Assembly: GCA_900553895.1 (NCBI GenBank)
Contig: USFB01000006.1
Coordinates: forward strand, 1 to 64,000
DNA from: an uncultured bacterium
GTDB taxonomy: Bacteria; Cyanobacteriota; Vampirovibrionia; Gastranaerophilales; Gastranaerophilaceae
DNA: 64,000 nt
Direction: 5' to 3'
The notes under the pieces were generated by a model that was given only the letters and a program-made list of their open reading frames with translations, searched no databases and was not told the origin of the DNA. Positions 62,449-64,000 of this stretch are shown piece after piece. A program made the position numbers and the translations under genes. Position 1 is the stretch's first letter; each line of letters opens with the position of its first letter.

Positions 62449-62691
62449 TTACCAAATACCTACTAATTTCAAAGCGATAACCAATGCATAAATAGCACAA
62501 GCTTCTGATAAAGCAGCACCAACCATAAAGAATACTAAAGCTTTACCAAAGATTTCCGGTTGCCTAGCGATTGATTCCAAAAAACCTTTAGTTGCAATAC
62601 CAATACCAACACCGGCACCAATAGCACCAAAACCCATTGCAACACCAGCACCTAATTGTGCTAAGTCTGAAATTGTTTTAACTTCTTCCAT
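62449..62691 (-). CDS. atpE: ATP synthase c subunit
   Basis: The ring-forming proteolipid, 80 residues, two helices with a polar loop ESIARQPEIFGK. The ion-binding carboxylate is Glu63 (GAALSEACAIY). The glutamine that marks Na+-type rings is not at the expected place in the first helix (GIGIATKG) and the residue after Glu63 is Ala, which favours protons. AGGAG precedes ATG. Confidence 0.95.
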   Translation of the reverse strand: MEEVKTISDLAQLGAGVAMGFGAIGAGVGIGIATKGFLESIARQPEIFGKALVFFMVGAALSEACAIYALVIALKLVGIW

Positions 62692-62732
62692 CTGTTTTAA
62701 TCTCCTTCTTATATTAACTCAAATGTTTTGAA

Positions 62733-63425
62733 TTATTCCTCTTCTACAGCTGACGAAATATAAACAGTCGTCAACAAAGCAAATACCAACGCTTGAACAC
62801 AAGCGACCAATACCTCAAAAAACATTACCGGCAATGGTAATACATAAGCACAAATACCTAGAAGTGCTGTCATTAAACATTCACCTGCCAGTATGTTACC
62901 AAATAAACGTAATGCTAATGTCAACGGTCTTGTAATCATATCCATTAGCTCTAATAATGCCATAAAGATTGACATTGGCTTGAAATCATGCAAGAAATAA
63001 CGAAATTTCTTTTTTGCAACACCTGCACCTACATAATAAATCAGCACTATAATAGCTAATGCTGCTGTTACGTTTATATCATTAGTAGGTGATGCAATTT
63101 CACCCGTTTTCAATTGAACCATTCTTAATGGCAATTGTCCCATTAAGTTTGCAGTTATAATAAACAAAAACAAAGATGCAATCAAAGGAATATGTTTTCT
63201 ACCCTCTTTTGGCATTAAACTATCAACCAGACCCCAAAATGCACCTAAAATCTTCTCAAACATTAACTGAAGCTTTGTTGGTACGATATTAAGCTTCCTA
63301 GTAGCAACAAATGCCACAACAATTAAAAACGCCATCGCAGCCCACATTGTAACCAATGTATCCATATTAAACGCCATTGCATGACCTGCTATAACTTTAT
63401 TAACTATCCAATGTCCTTCACTCAT
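62733..63425 (-). CDS. atpB: ATP synthase a subunit
   Basis: Subunit a carries the proton half-channels. The 230-residue protein has about five membrane helices and the essential arginine in LTLALRLFGNILAGE. I start at the ATG at 63425 because GAGAGG stands 8 nt upstream; the upstream in-frame extension to 63527 has no ribosome site. First atp gene; atpI is not visible upstream. Confidence 0.94.
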   Translation of the reverse strand: MSEGHWIVNKVIAGHAMAFNMDTLVTMWAAMAFLIVVAFVATRKLNIVPTKLQLMFEKILGAFWGLVDSLMPKEGRKHIPLIASLFLFIITANLMGQLPLRMVQLKTGEIASPTNDINVTAALAIIVLIYYVGAGVAKKKFRYFLHDFKPMSIFMALLELMDMITRPLTLALRLFGNILAGECLMTALLGICAYVLPLPVMFFEVLVACVQALVFALLTTVYISSAVEEE

Positions 63426-63547
63426 TGAATGACCTCTCTCTTTTTCATAAAAAATGTAGCACAAAAAAATTGCAAGCGCAACCTTCTTTTTCTGAAGAAA
63501 AAGAAGGCAAAAAGACCTTTCACACAAGGTCGGATGACATTGTAACC

Positions 63548-63604
63548 ACTACTAGATTAAATTGTTTTACCTAGTCATCCTCTTGAACAAACTACTGGAT
63601 TAAA
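63548..63604. repeat. Direct repeat pair between cysE and atpB
   Basis: ACTACTAGATTAAA (63548-63561) and ACTACTGGATTAAA (63591-63604), 13 of 14 identical, 43 bp apart. They lie between the stop of cysE and the atpB start. Possible operators or repeat debris. Confidence 0.35.
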
Positions 63605-63625
63605 GTAAGCAAAAAGAAAAGAATA

Positions 63626-64000
63626 CTATTTATTTATATATTCTTTCAATTCTTGTAGTTCATACTTCAAACGATTAATTTCACATTTAATAGGGTCAGG
63701 AATTCTATTGTGCATCAAAATACCATCAGGATTCATAAATTTTTGTTGCACGACTCGTCCCGGCACACCAACTACAGTACAGTGTTCAGGAACATCATCT
63801 ACCACAACAGAGCCGGCACCAACTCTTGTATTATCGCCTATAGTAATATTTCCCAAAACTTTTGCACCTGCACCTATAATCACATTATTACCTATTGTTG
63901 GGTGGCGCTTTCCGTGTTCATTACCGGTTCCACCAAGAGTTACTTGCTGATAAATCAGAACGTCATCGCCAATAATCGTTGTTTCACCAATAACAACACC
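63626..64000 (-). CDS. cysE: Serine O-acetyltransferase, 3' part
   Basis: CysE makes O-acetylserine, the first step of cysteine synthesis. The frame is open to the window edge, so the start is outside. About 124 residues of left-handed beta-helix are present, with the hexapeptides GDDVLIYQQVTLGGTG, GKRHPTIGNNVIIGAGAKVL and GVGSVVVDDVPEH-type text, then VVGVPGRVV and an acidic/coiled tail. The catalytic HGKRHPT region is inside the window. Confidence 0.9.
   Translation of the reverse strand, partial: GVVIGETTIIGDDVLIYQQVTLGGTGNEHGKRHPTIGNNVIIGAGAKVLGNITIGDNTRVGAGSVVVDDVPEHCTVVGVPGRVVQQKFMNPDGILMHNRIPDPIKCEINRLKYELQELKEYINK

Overview
This window looks like chromosome of an uncultured, gut-type, non-photosynthetic relative of Cyanobacteria (Melainabacteria/Vampirovibrionia, most likely Gastranaerophilales). 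The F1Fo ATP synthase genes run a, c, b', b, delta, alpha, gamma with no beta or epsilon gene beside them, which is the cyanobacterial order with two b-type subunits. The VKOR-thioredoxin fusion is of cyanobacterial type. DNA is AT-rich, and genes for an outer membrane (LptC/LptA, an MlaA-like protein, a giant autotransporter) sit beside genes for a flagellum (FlhB, two FlgF/FlgG-type rod proteins, FlgB, FlgC). The assignment is inference from gene content; no search was run.

Layout. 1-702 is the 3' part of ychF and has an abrupt composition change inside it. 724-3397 holds two unrecognised genes. 3784-7939 holds a formyltransferase, ribF, a small ORF, a candidate small RNA, a VKOR-DsbA oxidoreductase and queH. 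7994-14963 is accessory: a secreted protein, an MmeI-like type IIL restriction-modification enzyme, tRNA-Ile, a membrane glycosyltransferase-like protein and a secreted protein. 15115-21817 mixes dgt and lipM with a set of unrecognised proteins. 21798-33651 is mostly housekeeping: dciA-like, nrnA, yihY, an MFS transporter, clpP, flhB, metK, an MlaA-hydrolase fusion, yidC and queA. tRNA-Ser follows, then an accessory ORF, the 2325-residue autotransporter and a phosphoribosyltransferase-like protein. 43145-48898 is lptC-lptA-TPR-dprA-topA. Then come gmk with a 2-keto-acid decarboxylase, a McrBC system, flagellar rod genes, the atp operon and the 3' part of cysE, which runs off the window.

The most unusual signal is a group of up to eight proteins without signal peptides (starts near 1536, 5793, 15115, 19365, 20227, 20859, 21002 and 42088). 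Each has a short aromatic tag near the N terminus, roughly [S/T/A]F[G/E/Q/K]. Several also share an upstream DNA box, ACTAGCAAA, about 18-22 bp before a -10-like hexamer. One has an HEWLH zinc-protease motif and another a phosphoribosyltransferase-like loop. They may be one co-regulated, co-targeted protein set.

Other recurring structure: several genes (lptC, dprA, nrnA, dgt, the 7994 and 33886 genes) have a -10 element only 6-9 nt before ATG, which suggests leaderless transcripts. Several families of interspersed palindromic repeats fill the intergenic gaps, including the ones around a B-box gene lodged between atpA and atpG. I see no transposase, CRISPR array or rRNA.
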